A stretch of DNA of 64,000 bases from Rhea pennata (Eukaryota > Chordata > Aves > Rheiformes > Rheidae), in contig NC_084663.1 of NCBI RefSeq assembly GCF_028389875.1, forward strand, positions 16,010,666 through 16,074,665, written 5' to 3'. Below are positions 62,042 through 64,000 of this stretch, piece by piece (positions within the stretch are counted from its first letter, which is position 1; each line of letters begins with the position of its first letter). A program made the position numbers and the translations under genes. The notes beneath the pieces are model-generated. The model made no database searches. It had not been told where the DNA came from and was given only the letters and a program-made list of their open reading frames with translations.

Positions 62042-62844
62042 CTGAAAAAAAATGTGAAAACATTGAAAACTGTTAGAGTGAGAAGAATTACTGTATATCA
62101 GAAATTGTTTGCTTATCTACTTAATTTTTAATACTCTTAAGTTGTCTCTTTGAAGTAACATGATTCTTAGTACCTGGAAGACAAAGCATGACTCCTTCTG
62201 TGTGAGGTTGGGCTAGAAGCTGCTTGTCCTGGCAAGAGGTTTGGCTTCCAGCTCCCAAACTTAAGAGAGTACACCATTTCAAAGCAATTCTAGTGCTTTT
62301 GAGCTAGAAGGTGCTGACTCCTGAGCTACAGCTAATGCTAGTACTGAGGTACCTATATAAAAACTCATCTTTATTTTCCTGAGCAGATATACCCTACATG
62401 CTTAGAAGACTCAAGCCCCACTCATTGTAAACCAGAAAAGAAAACTAATTTTCTATGCTACTGAGTATACTGCAAAAAAAGTCACTTCTTTAACTTCTAC
62501 TCACACAAACAGAAACAACCCTTTATTCATGGAGAAGTCACACTGTTTTTTTAATGGAATAAGGCAAATTGGGAATACTTGCACGAGTACGGCTCAAAAA
62601 GTAAGGCTTCTGAAACTGCAGTTGTGCTCTGTATAATTACTGGCACTCTTAAATACAATAAAAAGGCAATCAGTGTTCTTAGGATAAAAATCAGAATACG
62701 TCCAAATGTAAAAACACTGCTGTCAGTTTGATTCTTATTTTATCCCAAATAATCAGCTCATCTTCACCTGCTGCTTTGAACTTTAGACTGTCATAGTCAC
62801 AGTTTTAGGAGTCACAAAAAGTGGGATGGGAGAAAAGAAAGAAA

Positions 62845-63690
62845 GGCACCAGTCACAGCATCACCTGTGACTCTTAGAAATCCCCAGGAACGGACATTTC
62901 TCTCCATTCAGCACTTCACTAGCTTTATTGTCAGGAAGCATTTCCCCATGTCTGACCTAAATTTCCCTTGCTGTAGCAGAAAACTTCTCGTCTTTATCCT
63001 ACCCACAGGGGCTATGTAGAAGCGTTTACTCCTTTCCTCTCTGCAGCTTGAAGTCCATTATCATGCCTTTCTTTATACTGACCTACCTAAATTCCTTCAG
63101 CATTTCCTCATGCGTCACATTTCTCTCCCTGGATTATTCCTAATAGTCCAGATCAGGTCTCTGGATTGTTCCTAATAGCCTAGATCATTGAGCAGCGTCC
63201 TAAACGGATAGGCAGCCGTAGCAGAGGCTGTATCAGCACTCAGCAGAGCAGGACTAGTTCACGTGTCTCACAGACACCACTTTTCTTCTGGTGTGGGAAC
63301 AGTGTCTGCCTCTTCTGCCACAGCATGACACTGTTGCCTCGTGTTCAGCCTGCGATCGATTACAACGCAGCACTGTTGTCTAAGTCAGTCAATCATTTCC
63401 TAATGTTGCTACAACTGGTTATTTCTAACTAAAAGTGAAAAGTCGTTTATCTGTCCTTACTGAATTGTAACCTATTTCCTTCCAGACAATTTGTTCTATT
63501 TGTCAAGGTAATTTTGAATTCTAATAAATACTGTCCCAGTGTGCTTAAGGCTTCTCTTAGCTGAATGCTGTCTGCAGATCTGAAAAGCATACTCACTATT
63601 CCCTCATCCGCATCACTCATGGAAACACCGAGTGCTCCTGGCCCAGCACAGAGCTCCTCTGGAAATCTGCTCAACACATTCTCCAACTAC
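62845..63690 (-). mobile_element. CR1 LINE remnant (reverse-transcriptase end and 3' region)
   Basis: On the minus strand the order is that of CR1: a gatgcggatgagggaatag block, then agaattcaaaattaccttga, then gagacacgtgaactagtcct, then atgaggaaatgctga, then cagcaagggaaatttaggtc, then a segment like gcactggaacagg. Its translation from about 63686 down includes SDADEGIVSMLF and SADSIQL, where intact copies carry the FADD catalytic motif, here lost. It is a dead copy in the intron of the right-edge gene. It contains a 30-bp duplication (63126-63155 and 63158-63187). Confidence 0.87.
63126..63187 (+). repeat. 30-bp tandem duplication inside the CR1 remnant
   Basis: Units tccctggattattcctaata... 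and tctctggattgttcctaata... each end agatca and are separated by gg, with about four mismatches. This is not a normal CR1 feature, so it probably arose after insertion. Confidence 0.93.
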
Positions 63691-63953
63691 ACAATGACAA
63701 TTACTCTCCAAATACAGTTTTCTAGCTAATTATATGCCCTTCAAAGGGAGCTCCATTTGGTCCATTTCTGCAACTTACTATTAGTTTGCGCAGAACCCAG
63801 AAATGCAACAAACAACAAAAAATAATAATGATGTTTCAGTAAAATTTTATCACACAATGATCATCAGTGCTCCAAACATATCTCTCTGGGTATCCAAGCA
63901 TGATATTGTCTACTCCATCAATAATAAAAATTAATAAAACATAGTTCACATAC

Positions 63954-64000
63954 CTTTGTGATATTTATTGTCTTCAGCGTCGCTTTTATAGCAATACCCC
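63954..64000 (-). CDS. Penultimate coding exon of the same gene, cut by window edge
   Basis: 47 nt are visible, encoding GYCYKSDAEDNKYHK, then donor AAAG|GTATGT. It ends one nt into a codon, and the exon at 61920-62041 supplies the other two. The intron between them (62042-63953) holds a CR1 fragment. Confidence 0.65.

Overview
The window is nuclear DNA of a bird, or at least a sauropsid. Genes are split by GT-AG introns, promoters sit in CpG islands, and degenerate CR1 LINE fragments are present. The ERGIC2 locus spans about 22 kb, which from memory is roughly half the human length. There are no prokaryotic or viral genes and no CRISPR array. Almost all long open frames are chance frames in introns or GC-rich islands.

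Layout. (1) 1 to about 15.35 kb, minus strand: the 5' part of LAMB4 (laminin subunit beta-4). Eleven exons were assembled by hand, from a 34-nt start-codon and signal-peptide exon through the laminin N-terminal domain into the fourth EGF-like repeat. The gene runs off the left edge. A possible untranslated first exon lies near 16.8 kb. (2) 17-27.4 kb: AT-rich spacer with no gene seen. (3) 27.4-28.6 kb and 30.9-31.6 kb: two CpG islands about 3 kb apart, each with a good plus-strand splice donor. The second, with NRF1-like sites, is the likely ERGIC2 promoter. (4) 31.2 to about 54.7 kb, plus strand: complete ERGIC2. Thirteen coding exons join without a frame break into a 377-residue protein. (5) 54.7-59 kb: spacer. 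(6) 59.1-60.1 kb: a third CpG island with no assigned transcript. (7) 61.9-64 kb, minus strand: the last two coding exons of an unidentified gene whose C-terminus looks like the end of a WD40 propeller plus a short helix. It runs off the right edge.

LAMB4 encodes a secreted basement-membrane protein and ERGIC2 a cargo-cycling protein of the early secretory pathway. Nothing suggests that they act together. Their head-to-head neighbourhood is notable because, from memory, the human genes lie on different chromosomes (7q31 and 12p11).

The points most worth a second look are a 178-bp direct repeat bracketing a LAMB4 exon, an acidic upstream frame overlapping the ERGIC2 start codon, the paired and orphan CpG islands, the unidentified right-edge gene, and a coding-like antisense remnant in ERGIC2 intron 8. 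I found no convincing entirely new biological system. All coordinates, splice sites and identities come from reading the sequence and from memory of protein families; no search was run.
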